A stretch of 64,000 nt of DNA from Lytechinus pictus. Lineage: Eukaryota > Echinodermata > Echinoidea > Temnopleuroida > Toxopneustidae. The translations under genes and the position numbers were made by a program. Below the pieces are notes generated by a model. It did no database searches and was not told the DNA's origin. It worked only from the letters and a program-made list of their open reading frames with translations. Positions within the stretch are counted from its first letter, which is position 1. Each line of letters opens with the position of its first letter. Positions 43,070-56,100 of the stretch are shown here, piece by piece. The stretch lies in the NCBI RefSeq assembly GCF_037042905.1, contig NC_087257.1, positions 16,360,001 through 16,424,000 on the forward strand, in the 5' to 3' direction.

Positions 43070-46000
43070 ATGTGCTCCCTTGCTGAAGGACCTCCCCCTC
43101 CTGCAGACGGATGTATCACTGTCTGTGAAGAGAACGGAGATTTGGTCACCATTCATGCCAGCAATGCCCCTGTAAATTACACACCAAGGATTGCTGTAAG
43201 TTAGAATACTATACAATTATTCAGGAAAGTTGGACGTACACCTACCTGCTTGTTATCTGCATGTTTTCATTTGCCCATTTTATTTCTCATATTTTGGTGG
43301 TTGTTCCCCCCCTCTTTTTATATTTATTGGGGTTGGACGGTGAGGGAGATTTTTTTTCTTGATTTTATGTCCTACAGCTAAAGTAACTTATTGATACATG
43401 TATGGTCGTAATGCTTTTGTATTATAGCCTAATGAATATAGTCTGTATTTTTTTTTTCATTTTTGTTGTTTTCATTTTATTTGGAAAAGGAAAGTGTATA
43501 CAAGGAATTATTTTGATTTTTAGATTTTATTAGTTGTTGGTTGTTTGGGAATCAATAATCTATAATCAGTTTCTGTAAAGTCTAATGTAAAAGCAAACAT
43601 TTTGACTAATCAGTCATCTAAACAATGCATCACATTGCTAGGCGATGCCAGGAAAATTGTTTACAGGTATTCAAAGAAATATTTAGAATTCATCAGTTGA
43701 AAAAGAGAAAAAAATAATTTTTAATAAATGATTTCATGACTCCATGAGCATTTACAAGGTGCCATCAATATTTTGTCAAAAAAATGTATTTTTCTAACAT
43801 ATTTTATTATTTTCCCCTAGGGTTTTGAGTACCCTAGCATCAGCACCTCAACCGAGACCCTCTGCTCCCTGGCGACAGATGAGGCAGCCCAGTCTGCCTT
43901 TCAACCTCATGTTGATGAAGTATCGCTTTGGAAACAAGCTTGGTACACTTGCCGTGTTCATGGTGTGACAGAGATGCTGGACGAACTCTCTAAAAATGAC
44001 TCAGGTATCGGTGTGTTTTGAAAAATTTTACTTTTAATTAAATCATTTATATCACAGTTCCTTTGAAGAACATTCTCCAAATGGCCTGGAGGGGTACATG
44101 TAGTAGTCCTCTTGGAAGTTTTCCTCTGGGGAATCCATACTCTGGGGAGAGTTGTTCTAAATGGGAGCTTATCATTTCTAACACGAATCCCATCAACTTC
44201 TAAGGGCACACTAGGGATTTGTCCTCTTGAGGAGTTGTCTCCTGTGGAACCTTTGCTTTGGGGAGATATATTCTCAAGGGAAGATTTCTCCCGGGGACAG
44301 AGTGCCTTGCAATTATTTAAGTTGTGAGTTTGGAATCATGTGTGTGGGAGTCATCATTATAAGATGTATATCAGATACATTTTCATTGATTTAATGGGAA
44401 TGTGCTGAATAATTTTCGCTTTGAATTAGATTGGCCTTCCAATTTCAACGCAAAGTATCCCTTTTGCAATGCTTAGATTGTATCTACACAGAGATACCAG
44501 TCTCCAATGTGGTACCCTATTTCAGGCCCTGACAATTTCCCATGTTAGGCATTTTCAGGCAATATTTCAGTACAGCACTTATGGAAATTCAATGTGTTCT
44601 GAGGCCTGTAACACAAAGCTTAGCAATGATCGTAGAAACACTTTCCTGCGATGGATACCATTGACTACAATACACAATCAATCGTGAAAATCAAGCATAC
44701 AATTAATTGCTAACCTTTTGTGTTACGGGCCCCTGGGGAGCATTTCATGAAAGGATTTGTGGATGTTTTATCCAACAGTTGCTGTAGTAACGGTGCTTCT
44801 CTGCCAATCAAAATCAAAGAAGTTGCCGGATCTAGCATCTTGTCGGATGAGAAATGTTGAAGAAATGCTATCCTGGCTTCTTTTCAGGCCTAGTCAGCAA
44901 AAACGATTGGCAAATCATTTATTTAGGTACAGAAACTATATATTTTCATTTAAAGACATGGTCCAAGCTTCCATTGATCATTTAACAGAGTTTTTTTACC
45001 TCCCATTATTCCTTCACCAGCTCCTTGGCCTATCACTATGCTTGCCTGTGGATGTCGTAATACAGTGACCTGGGCCAATTCATTCAGAGGCTCTCTCTAT
45101 CCTCATTTGATGGTAAGGTTGTCTTCATGGTAAATTGTCACTTGGTCTATACCCAATTTGTATACTTTCTATTTGGTCTCATCCCGCGTGGTCTAATCCT
45201 AGTTCGTTCATAGCCAGTTCGTCTACCAGCCATCAATGTGTTGTGTTGTGTAAAGCCCATTTATCACTTTGTCCACTGAAAGGCACAATTAAAATTTTGT
45301 AATGTAAAGATGCCGTTAAAACAGAAATGTGCCCCCCCCCCCCCCATTGAAAGTGAAGACCTTTTTTTTTTTTTTGATTGTCAAATTTTTCCTCGGGAAA
45401 ATGTGCCCCCCCCCTTTCGAAAAATCCTGGATCCGCCCCTTTTTTACTGTACATGTCTTATCTATGAATTTCCACTTGGTCTAACACCCTAATAGTCAAC
45501 AAGAATATATACGTACTTCGTATGAACCAAATTTTCATTTGACAAAGTGAAAAATGTGGAAATTAGACCGTCTGGACATGAGACCTATACCTCAGTCACA
45601 TTTCCCCTACTGTGGCCATACGGCGACTCGAAAACAGCAGTTTTAACATTTTTTTGTACCAGCTACATGTAGGTGGTTTGAATCAAAATGAATAAAATGG
45701 CTGTCTTCGACTCGCCGGAGGGGAAATATTACTGAGGTATGAATGACAGTTTAATAGACTAAGTAATGGTTGGACCAAACGGATATTAGACGAAGTAGGT
45801 TTAGGCATGATGGCGTTAGATGATCTGAGAATTAAACCATCTACCTGTAGTCGAAGTAGATGCAAAGTTACAAACCATTTGAATTGCTTGGAATAAAGTT
45901 TCATTTATTGTAACTCATCACCCAATTCCTTTTTTTTTTCAAACTTGCAAGGGTAATATTCTCAAAGTTGTCAAAGTGTATTCTTGTTTCCTGATAGAAT

Positions 46001-49000
46001 GCACATGATGGAAAATTGTAGTTCATGCTATTAAAATTTGTCAAGGAATAGAAACTTAAAAAGGCCTTCTTATGTAACAACAATATTTGTTAAACGTTTA
46101 TTGGATGTAGTTTATGTTTGTTTATGTTTACCTGACGCAATTTGATTCAAAGATTATTTAGCATTTACTAATGAGGTAGAGACAACCAGTGAATTTATCT
46201 GTGTGTGCATGTGTCTCCCCCCGTCCTTTTTTTTCTTACTCTCTCTCTCTTCTTCCCCACTAATCTCTCCTTCCCTCTCTTCATTTTCCTTCTCTCCTTT
46301 CTCACCTCTCCCTTTTTCCTTTCCTCCCAGTGGCTACTCTGTTTATCTCTATCTGTCTATTATCCCTTATGCCCCCACTCTCTCTCTCTCTCTCTCTCTC
46401 TCTTTAGCTCTCTCCTGATGAGATGATCAACGAGTTCAGTGCAGCCAAGGACTGGGATGAGAGTGAGATCAGAGCCTTTGCATGGCACCAACACACCAAC
46501 AAATGTGCTGTAGCCTGGAAAGATAATACTGTTAAAATATTCATATCAGGAAGGTATGTGGTATATCAAAGATGGGCTGGTAAAACCTGGTGGCCCGTAT
46601 TCTGAAGTCAGGTTTAACTGGGACCACGGTCTAACTCTGTGCTAAAATAACGGGAAGCCAAATGGTTCAAAATATTGTTTACAGTGAATGCTTCTCATGT
46701 TTACTGTGCTCCTTACTAATTCTCTAATGGTGAAGACAACTGTCATACTTATCCTTCCCAGGCAGTCAATGTTTTGGGAGTCAAATGAGCTGATACATTG
46801 AACCTCAACTGTTATAGATTTATGTAACAACCGGCTTTCCATAGTTAAACCACAACTTAAAACCAGAGTTTAAATTAAACTCGACTTCAGAATACGGGCC
46901 TGTGTGTCAAATCTTGCGAACATCTCAGAAAAACCAGTGTTTCAGAATTATAGCAATGGTAGGAACCCTATATTGTCTGACAGCGGTCTCCTAATTCTTG
47001 TAGGTAGCTGTTTCAAGGTAAAAGAAGGTTGCCACTTCTGAAATATTTCTAAATAAAGCTTTACTGAGCTGTTCTTTGAAATGTTAAACTTTGAGACACA
47101 GATGTAGTTCTATCCTTTAAAGACAACCATTAGTTCTGGTCATGTAATTAAATTTCTGCTGAAAATACATGTATCTCATGATGGTTATTACAAATTGTAG
47201 AATATGATCTACCTATTTTAGTGTATGCTTTGAATTGTGGAATCACCAACAATTTCATGAATTATCTCTACTTGGAGGCGCTAGCACTGCCCGCTGAAAG
47301 ACATACGTGGAATTACAAAGAAATAATCTGCTTGATTATTTCAGCTGTCATTTGTCATATTTTGATTGTATGGGTACCTGAAGAGCAGTCCTTTCCAGTG
47401 AATTTCTTTACCATAAATACCATCCCAGATAAGATAAAAATAGTTTCACAGGAATTACCATTTAATTCAATAGACTATCTTTATCAATCATGGTTCCAAT
47501 CCTATCCAGCAACTGTAGTTTCTTTATTTCTTTTGGCTTTAATTCATCACCGTCAGTGTCAGTTGAAGGTATTAAAGCAAAAATGGCTCAGTGATCTGTA
47601 AATTGTTTCTAAGATTCCCTACTTTTTTGTTACGGTTTTTCTAATTCCTCTCTTCTCACCAGTGATGTAGTCCCAACCTTAAAGCACCGTCACCAGAGGG
47701 GCGTGTCTTGCCTTGCATGGAAACCCTTGTCCGCCACGGTATTGGCCGTTGGTTGCCATGGATGCATTCTGATATGGCATATAGATCCCAACTCACAATC
47801 TACCAGGTAAGATATTGTCGTGTTGGGATCGGTAATTATAATTTAGGGAAGCGTAATGAGGAAACTTTGGAGAAAGTTATACAGTTCAAAATCACAAAGT
47901 ATTTAATCATCAATATTCAGCTACAGTTCGAAGTACATGAAGATTCAGATATCATAGGAGACGATGAAAATAAAATAATTTAGAAGTATCAGGTTGAGAT
48001 TTGAAGTGCAGTTAAATTAATACTGGATGGACATATAAGTCTTGAAGTCAGTCAGTCAGGATTAGTGTGGGTCTAGTATTCTATCGTTGGTATTCTATAT
48101 CTCCAATAATCAAGAAGTCTTATTTATATCATTAGCTTTGGGATGTAACAATTTAAGGTGGGAGTGATCTCTAAACTTGATCTGATTGGTCTACAGGTAA
48201 CTGTCTATCAAACTTTCGCTGGTATAAGGGGTGTGGTGATGCTCTGTGCAAGTGACTGGGGCTGGAAGTGTGAGTCATACTTCTTCCTTGAAGTTAGCTG
48301 ACGTCACTGAGGGTTGGTCCTATAATGGTCAAGGTTTAGGAGTTAAATGGTATTAGGGGTTTTGGGATTCTTAGATGACATTGGGGGAGATTGTAAACAA
48401 GTGAAGGTGAATGACTGAAAGGATAACAGGAAGTTAAATACATACTACATAACAATATAAAAAGAATTTATAGAAATGTCTCTTTTTTATGCTCTCAATT
48501 ACAGCCATGCTAAGTACCCAAATTCATTAAAATCTTAACCCATCGAAGACTAATTTCACTATAACACGTTTTTCATGGACTCCAGCATATACATGTATAT
48601 AAGCAGGCTTAGCCTCCAAAGGGTTAATGATTACGCTGTGAATTTTATATGTCCCAGATTGAATAGGGTTCAGTATAATGTGCCTATTTTCCTGACAAAA
48701 TTTCACAGAATTTGCGGGATTTCACCAAACACACAACTTTTCAGGCCAAAAAATAAATGAAAACAATACAGTGAAAATCACAGAAAACAAAAGCATAGAA
48801 ACCTATTCCATTTCACAGTGTCACAAGAAATGAAACCTGTTCCATAGCAATTTGATTTTGTTGTGCATTGTCTTTCAGGCCAACAGCCAGCGCAGCCCAG
48901 GTTCTTTCCCACAATGGTCATGCACCAATAACCTGTCTGAGTTGGGACCCTAGAGGGCGTCTTTTGGTTTCGTCATCTCCAAGTGATACAGCAATACTGG

Positions 49001-52000
49001 TAAGGCCCCCAAAATGTGTGTTTGCCTTTAAAACAGGGAGAAAAATATAGGGTTAGTCGATGTTTTTTTTTTTTTTTTACTCCTCGCATGCATAGCTAAT
49101 TAAGGTTCAGTCATATATGAATCTCCCTGCTTGCGATGTGGACGGTGTTCTACTGCACAATTCTCCAGTTTTTATTAAGTCGACTGGCCTTATTATTATA
49201 TTTTCATTTCTATTTTTCTTTTCCTTTTTTGTCTCACCTGCATAGCAGAGTGAGACTATAGGCGCCGCTTTTCTGACGACGGCGGGCCAGGCCTTTATTT
49301 CAATACTATAGAGGGAATATGCATCCTCGGTTGTACTGGCAGAATTACTTTTTTTCCCTCGGGGCTTTGCCCCTCGAGAAAAATAGTAATGCCGGTCCAA
49401 CCTCGGATGAATAATTCCCGCTTTACTTAAAGTCTGGTATATTTGTGTACTATACTATGTTGTGAAACTGGCCTACAAGTAGTCCACTTGCTAGATAAGT
49501 GATATACGTTATTTACCTGAAGCAAGTACTAGTATTCAAGGATATACAAAACCACCCTTTCAACCTGCTTTATTTACCCCTTGTCCCTTCCAGGTTTGGG
49601 ATGTCCCCAGAGAGGCCTGTGTGTCTCTGAGGCGGGCAGGTGGAGGTGGTGTCGCCCTCTTGAGGTACTCTCCAGACAGCTCCAAGCTCTTTGCTTCTTC
49701 TCCGTCTCAAGTATTCAGGTAGGAGAACCCTTGTTTCATAAAACATCAAACTTGTCATCACCTGTTATAGGCTATCAATATACTACATTTCTGTTGGTTG
49801 AGAACTTGAGAGCAAATATTTCATGTGAAAAAGAGCCCGTGATCCATGATGAGACCATCAGGGGCGGTAGCACAAAGCTTAGTGGTTGATTATACAGTTG
49901 ATTTGTACTCATGATTGCACATAATGATCATTACAATCAAGCATAAATATCAACCCTACGATCAAACACTATGCTTTGTGTCACGGGGTTCAGATTATTG
50001 TCAATGTGAAAAGTAAAATGCTTTGTTTCAAAATTTACTATTAAAGTATAAAGGATATTTTTAACTGTCTTGCCAAACAGAGAAACAAATTTGGGTTTCT
50101 GTGAATCAAACGATGGATTTGGGAGATCAAGATAAGAATCTTATCCTAGTAAAAAAAAATTAGATATGTTAAACTATACAATTCCACTTGAGTTTATGGA
50201 AGTTGTGACTGCAATGATTCACCAAACTTTTGTCAATTTTGAGCCCTAGATTGGTTGAACTGACCAAGAATATTGTATGTAAAATTGGTTTCTTGGTGAA
50301 GCACTTTTTTTTGCACTTTTCTTTTCAAAATCGTCATCCTTTTTAGAGTTTGGGAAACCAGAACGTGGACGTGCGAGAAGTGGACGCAGTTGTCGGGTCG
50401 ATGTCAGAGCGCCTGCTGGAGTCCCGACGGTCGGTTCCTCCTCTTCTGTACAGAGAACGAGCCAGCCATCTTCGCCCTGAACTTCATTCACAGTGGAAGT
50501 AAAACGGGCGGGGCTGAGTCGGCCATCAAGTGCGCCGACGTCTCAGAACTTGCTATTGATTGCGATGGGCAGGAGACAAGGTGAGACATTTTGGGTTTTT
50601 TTTTTTTTAAGATTGTTAAAGATGAGATAGGAAGTGTCAATAATCAGAAAGAGAGTCTAACGCTGAATTGGTATTTTCTGTTCAAATTGTTGAAGAGGTT
50701 CATATGATTTGGGAAATGGAATGAGAAAATGTTTTATGAAGCTTGCACATTAAAAGCGAAAGCTTACCATAAACAGGAGAATTTTGTGATTGTGAAAGAA
50801 GGGAAATTTTGTCATGTTATTTGTCGTAGCAGAGTTATGAAGAAATATTTGTAAATGTTCATATTTTATTATGATATTGTACTTCTGACATCAGAATCAA
50901 TTTTTCAGTTCTATAGGAAATTCTCTTTAGCCAGCATTCAATTAATAATATACAAAGTCACAACTTCAACATGACAACATAATAGGTGATTTCTAATGTG
51001 ATGATCAGTTAGTGGTGGAAAAAATGTGCAAATTTTCAAAAAAAAATTTTAATCTAGTGGATAGGAATACATATACCGTCCTCGTGTGAACAAACTTGAT
51101 CATATATGTTTGAAGGTTTGCATGATGGTATGGACAATCGTGATAGTGGTTAATTGTACACCATGTGGAAATTCCTGGAAAGGACTAAGTGGATAGAAAT
51201 GGAAGTGAAGTGGATAGGCGAGAAAGTGGAGGTTATAAAGCAGAGTATCTTCAGAATTGAGTGTAGTTCTCAATAGGGCTGTAAACCAGTAAGAGTTGAG
51301 AAGCTTGAGTAGATGGAGAGATGAGAGGCTTCAGTGGTTGGGATCAGACTGGCTTGAGTTTTGGAGATGAGATGAGGCTGGGCTTGAGTCAATGAGTGGA
51401 GTTGTAGAGGAGAGCAGACTTGACATTCTGAGCAGGTTGACTGTCCATCTTTAGGACTGTGATAATTTGATCAATATTGATCATTTTTATTGATGACCTA
51501 TCGCTGTTTGTGACAGTTGGAATGATAAATCTTTTTTCTCTCTTAGGGTTGGTGGTTTGATCCAGGACATGGTATGGGATAATACGGGAGAGAGATTGGC
51601 TGTCCTCTTCAAAGGCAACCCAGAAACAGGAAATGCTGGTGATCTCATAGCCCTCTTCAACACCAGGCTAACACCTACGCTGCAACTCATTCCCAGGTAA
51701 CTATGAAATGTGATTCATACAATTTTCAGAATAATCTGCTAGATGTATTTAACAGAGCTGCCAAATAGTACTGATTTTCCGTATTTAGTACTGGTAAAGG
51801 AGAAGAATACTGATTGTTTCATGCAAAATACTTATTTCTAAAGTTCAGTTTATTTGTTCCATGGTATTTCTTTGAAAATAATGATATCCTCACCAAAATA
51901 ATGATTTTCAGCTTTAAAAATACTGATATGTTCTTGATCAGGTTGGCATCTCTGATTTCATGTACATGTATGCTCCCTACATTTAACATTTCTTTTCTGT

Positions 52001-54695
52001 TCATATACCGAGAAATTAGTGCTTATCTGTTTGAGCTTCACAATAGTTCAGTTTTATAGTTCAGTTCATTTATTCAAAATTCCATGTAAAAATAATGCAG
52101 AATCGCCTCCATCTACATACAATAAGAAGGCACTGCTTACAATCACTTGGTATACATATATGGTATAAACCAATAATTGTATAAATGCATGTATATGATG
52201 AAAAAATGACAATAAAATTGAAATTTTAGTACATTTTAACCAGGCGGGACTTTATTGGTTGTAATATGGCTGATGGCGGTTGATTTATGGTCTCGGCCAT
52301 CGATCTCATGATTACCGTTTAAATCGGAAGTGTGAGGCATAATGTACAAAACTACATTTTAAATTCTTTCAAAATAAAAATAATAAGATTTTACTTTATA
52401 TTTTATTATGCTTATTATTGCATAATTACTCCAATTCACTAAATAAAGCTCATAGAATGTTAATAATTTCTGGTTAAAGTATTCCTGACAATTTTTTTTT
52501 TTTTGGGGGGGGGAATGGATTTAAAATCAATTTATTTTATATGTTATTATTTTAATGAATTTCTTTTGTTTTTCTTCAGTGGTTTTATACGAGGCGAGCC
52601 AGGGGAGATCCCTGAGCTGATCTCGTTCAAGCCTAACTTCAATCGCGGTGCCCTTCTCACAATTGTAAGTAAATGTAGATAGTTATCACAGAACTGCCAT
52701 CTATTATTAAATTTCAGTATTCATTACTCATAAATGAGTAGAATACTGATGGTTTCATACAAATACTTATTTCTAAATTGTCAGTCTTATGTGTTGTATT
52801 GTATTTCTTTGAAAATACTGATTTCAGCTTTTAAAATACTGAAATGTTCTTGTTCAGGTTGGCAGCTCTGTTATCTGTGGAAGTGGAAGCGCCATGGTGT
52901 AGCGGTTCTGACTCTCGCCTTGTAATCAGAGGGTCGTGTGTTCGAATCCCACCCTGGCTTTGCGCCCTTTGGCAAGGCGTCAATCCACACTTTGCCACTC
53001 TCACCCAGGTGCTAATTGGGTACCGGTAGGAAACAACCATCATTGTGGTTGGTTTAGCAAGTCTGCGCCTAACAGGCTGCTTGGAATGCTATGAATCCAG
53101 TGACCGGGTAATAATAATTGTGAAGCGCTTTGAACAGTCGTAGATTGATAAAGCGCTATATAAATGCCAATTATTATTATTATTATCTCTGTATTTCCAG
53201 GCTTGATGCTGCGTATGTTTGGAGTGCAGATTTTGTTGATACATTTTGTCTTTTTTTATGTATATGACTTTGTACAGGTCTCTCCATTTTCAACTTACAC
53301 TACCTACAATTACTTTGAATTGTGAGGTACATGTTATTTATGTAACAGAGAAGCCAGTTTTAAGGCTTTGGCTTGATTTCAAGCCCTGACAATTTTCCAT
53401 AGACCGTATACATTGACGTCATTCGTGCCGCCATCTTAGAGGCTGAAGCATTGCCTTGCATGCGTTGGTGATCTGCAGCTGGCACATCTCTGACAACTCC
53501 GTTTATGGATGTTCCTATATCCTCTGAGGGAGGGCGCTATGAGATTATGATGTCATATTAAGCATAAGGGCTGTTTCAGGCTATTCCAGGCGTTATGTTA
53601 TAGAGCATATATGGTGCTTTAAAGATAAATTCCAGTTTTGGTAACGATCTCAAAATGACTTATTACAGAATCTAATATAATGACCACCCAAGTGTCTGTT
53701 TGTATGAATAAAAAAATTGTGCCAAAGGATTCTGAAAGAAATTGTGTAATTGCTGAGAAATAAGCAAAATAAGCGCGGATCCGGTCACTTCCGTCGGGTC
53801 TTTATTCCAGCAATAATAATACACTGTCCCACGTGTGCCTATCTGTGTTGGTGATCTTCAGTGTGAACATTTTCCAGCGAAGATTTCAAGATTTCACAAA
53901 GTTCAGTTTATGTAACTGTACCAGATCTAGATCCTCGATGATATACTGACAATTAAGCCTGGTTTTACAGACTTTCTCTTGAAATCAGTGTTTACTGCAA
54001 CTACTGGCATTTCTCTTTAAACTTGTTCCGGGTTCTTTTCAGAACCAGTTCATAAAACTGTCTGGGCATTCCTCTCCTGATATTCTAGTAAAGTACAATC
54101 ACAAACTTTAGAAAATCCAAAAGTAATACACATCAGGGCCCCGTCTTACAAAGAGTTACGATTGATCCAATCAATCGTAACTATATGGAAATCCATCAGT
54201 GTCAAACAAATTTCTACAGGAAATTTGCACAATGTCCTTTGTAAAGAAAGAGAAGCACAGTGAATCTTCAAGAAAACAATGAATGCATGAATATAGATCA
54301 TAGTTTAGAAAATATTTTGAACAAACATGCATAATAGATGTTGACGTTGCTGGCCGTCCATAGTTGTGATTGATCGGATCAATCACAACTCTTTGTAAGA
54401 CGGGGCACTGTAGTTTTTGAAAAGTTTTTTATTGGAATGTTTCATCACTCAGGTCCTGGATCATAAGAGACTTGTTTCTTTTACTTCAGATTTCTGTAGT
54501 TACTTCATCTCATTCACAATCTTTCCTCATTTATATTTCTCACAGTGCTGGCATAGTGGCAAGGTGACCTTCGTCCCGCTGCTCTTCATACCCTCATCTA
54601 CCATGGCCGAGAATGGAGCAATCCCGGCCCACTTTACACAGAAGAGCACCCCACTTCCCCAAGAACTGTTCTCAGTGTCAAACTCAAATAAGTGA
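43070..54695 (+). CDS. AAAS: Aladin (AAAS), WD-repeat nucleoporin, 11 coding exons
   Basis: Aladin is a nuclear pore scaffold-associated beta-propeller protein, anchored in vertebrates through NDC1. Loss of human AAAS causes triple A syndrome. Coding exons: 43070-43195, 43821-44004, 45021-45112, 46408-46553, 47663-47806, 48879-48999, 49594-49718, 50347-50580, 51547-51696, 52580-52664, 54546-54695. They total 1557 nt with consistent phases, giving 518 residues against 546 in human. Matching blocks: N-terminal [85 protein letters not shown]-like blade ends, [34 protein letters not shown] and [25 protein letters not shown]. The beta-propeller blades span roughly residues 140-480. The start codon lies two bases into the exon, so the 5' UTR is on an earlier exon. 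All introns are GT-AG. Confidence 0.96.
44030..44330. repeat. Degenerate CTGGGGA-type tandem repeat in AAAS intron
   Basis: Phrases GTCCTCTTGGAAG, TCCTCTGGGGAA, CTCTGGGGAGAG, GTCCTCTTGAGGAG and CTTTGGGGAGA recur every 15-35 bp. No fixed unit could be defined, and no exon is visible here. Confidence 0.45.
44602..44877. mobile_element. Two abutting palindromic MITEs
   Basis: The 'ACACAAAG' family element (44602-44735, ending TTACGGGCCCCTGG) is followed at once by a copy of the 'GGGGAGCATTTCATGAAAGG' family (44733-44877). Their termini share GGGG, so one may have inserted at the edge of the other. It is in the AAAS intron before the exon at 45021. Confidence 0.7.
45130..45800. repeat. 'TTGGTCTAA' interspersed repeat, interrupted
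   Basis: Phrases ACTTGGTCTATACCC, TTTGGTCTCAT, GTGGTCTAATCC, AGTTCGTCTACC, then inverted forms (AAATTAGACCG, GGACCAAACGG, ATTAGACGAAGT) indicate a palindromic arrangement around other insertions at 45300-45440 and 45590-45740. Related to 17873-18040. Confidence 0.5.
46377..46407. repeat. (CT)n run forming the polypyrimidine tract of an AAAS acceptor
   Basis: About thirteen CT units run directly into TTTAG before the AAAS exon at 46408. The preceding 150 bases are also pyrimidine-rich. The microsatellite itself supplies the splicing polypyrimidine tract. Confidence 0.85.
46592..46900. mobile_element. Palindromic MITE 'GCCCGTATTCTGAAG', copy 3
   Basis: The ends GGCCCGTATTCTGAAGTCAG and CGACTTCAGAATACGGGCC are inverted repeats. 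About 309 bp, matching 10600-10912 in length. It starts 39 bases after the AAAS donor at 46554. Confidence 0.8.
46901..47662. other. AAAS intron remainder, no second gene seen
   Basis: A 126-codon plus-strand open frame (47221-47601) with two hydrophobic stretches lies here. I recognise no family in it, and it has no supporting splice or promoter signals. Nothing else stands out. Confidence 0.4.
49859..49991. mobile_element. Palindromic MITE 'ACACAAAG' in AAAS intron
   Basis: AGGGGCGGTAGCACAAAGC at the left pairs with ATGCTTTGTGTCACGGGGTT at the right. The interior contains paired ATTGCACATAATGATCATTA-type sequence. Same family as 8919, 31893 and 44602. Confidence 0.65.
51753..51954. mobile_element. 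MITE with CAGAGCTGCCAA ends, copy 2
   Basis: CAGAGCTGCCAAATAG and GGTTGGCATCTCTG are inverted termini. The interior has repeated AATACTGAT and TTTCAGCTTT phrases. A third, 5'-truncated copy lies at about 52712-52870 and has a SINE inserted just after its right end. Confidence 0.65.
52889..53187 (+). mobile_element. tRNA-derived SINE, full length
   Basis: The head (52891-52958) is tRNA-like, with A box TGGTGTAGCGGT at 52895-52906 and B box TGTTCGAATCC at 52939-52949. The body has TCTCACCCAGGTGCTAATTG and AAACAACCATCATTGTGGTT. The tail ends GCGCTATATAAATGCCAATT plus (ATT)n. It is antisense-free within the last AAAS intron. The tRNA part is too diverged and too long to be a working tRNA gene. 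Confidence 0.85.
53398..53590. repeat. Dispersed repeat, copy 2 (partner at 5563)
   Basis: It shares GCCGCCATCTTAGAGGCT and CTCTGAGGGAGGGCGCTATG with 5563-5745. This copy carries a perfect cAMP-response-type octamer (TGACGTCA), which the other copy has with one change. Confidence 0.6.
54136..54407. mobile_element. Palindromic MITE 'CCCCGTCTTAC', copy 2
   Basis: GGGCCCCGTCTTACAAAGAG at the left and ACTCTTTGTAAGACGGGGC at the right. The interior matches 9328-9603. It is in the last AAAS intron, about 140 bases before the terminal coding exon. Confidence 0.8.
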
Positions 54696-55039
54696 AACTG
54701 ATTAGCTCGGTCGTATGTGATTTAGCGAGCAATGCAATGCTAGTCTTCCCAGATCAAAGCCAGAGGTACTGTGTATGGAGTATGCATTCTTTCATGATGG
54801 ACAAGCGACAGAAGTCAACTGTGGCAGTCAGTGTGTCTCCACGAAGGACCATAGGATTTAAAACAACATCTGCGCCAGAGTGAACTTCGTAGTTAATATA
54901 CATTAGGTTTGGAGGAAAACCCAATAAAATTGGGCAACTGAACCTGTATATTGCTTTATCATGCTGTGTACTACACTTGAAAAATGAGGGGAAAAAAAGT
55001 TTTACCATATTGTACCAAATGTTGTACCAAAACATACTT

Positions 55040-55437
55040 GGGCGATTCCATACGTTTCGTACGGGACATTTTGACAACATTTTCTAGTTTCCTAGCAGAA
55101 TGCTTGGGCAATAAAATATTGTTTTTTGTCAAAGATAAAGGTATAGTGGGTAGTCATGTGAAAAACTAATAACCAACACAAACAAATTGATTATGGGTAA
55201 ATTATAGGTGAAAATGTTGTGTGTCGTACGGGACGCAGAAATGTCCCGTACGACACGCAACATTTTAAGCTCTAATTCACCTATGGACAACATATTTTTG
55301 TTGGTTGTCAGTTTTTTGCATGTCTACCCAGCAGTACTTTGATATTACCACAAAGCAAATTGAAGTTCTTCATTCGTTTGGACAGCAGGTTGAAAAATGT
55401 TGTGAAAATGGCTGATTTTTCTAGCATGGAATCGCCC
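55040..55437. mobile_element. 398-bp palindromic element with ACTT target duplication
   Basis: ACTT at 55036-55039 and 55438-55441 flanks inverted termini GGGCGATTCCAT and ATGGAATCGCCC. At its centre a 14-bp perfect stem (GTGTCGTACGGGAC / GTCCCGTACGACAC, 8-base loop, about 55221-55256) repeats the subterminal CGTACGGGAC. Non-coding. Confidence 0.75.
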
Positions 55438-56100
55438 ACTTGATGTCAATGTTATTTGCTGCATCATATTGCCCCCCTCCCCATTAATCATGAAATTAAA
55501 TGTTTCCATGACAAGCACCTTATGTCACAAGTGTAGGTAAATATGGTGCGATATGCACCCACTTTTGAAAAAAAAAACAGAAATTGTTACACATGTACTG
55601 TCCTTTTAGTTAGGTACATGTATTTAACTATAATGCGAACAAGATTTTTTTTTTAGAGTTTTGATGCTTGAACCTGTTTCATAAAACTTGTAATCAATTT
55701 ACTATTGTAAGTTAACTGAAATCGTGATAGTTTGATTGGCTGAACATATATTTGGCATAGACTTTGAAATTATTCATCACTCAAGGTTTTATGTCACAAG
55801 ATCCATGTTCGCGGTCCCATATCACAAAAAATTACATTAACGATTCATTGTTACCGAGTTGTAGTATTTGATTGCTGAAGGGGGGTTTCTTCAAACAAAT
55901 TGCTGCATTTATTAATATCTTAGAAATGTTATAAAATTGGATACAAGTTTTGTTCTTCAGGTAATACGTAACAAGAGACATGGGCCACAACCACTACATT
56001 GACAAATTTGGTTTTTGGATTCTGTGATTTGAAACCATGGATTATGTAGACTTTGTGCATGTAGTTACACTCAATTAACTGCATATGTTAAATGAGTCCA

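Noticed and set aside
47221..47601. 126-codon plus-strand frame with hydrophobic stretches in an AAAS intron
   Set aside because: No recognisable family and no supporting signals; within what random AT-rich sequence can give.
52891..52958. Possible tRNA gene
   Set aside because: A and B boxes are present, but it continues into a SINE body and ATT tail shared with other copies, so it is a tRNA-derived SINE.
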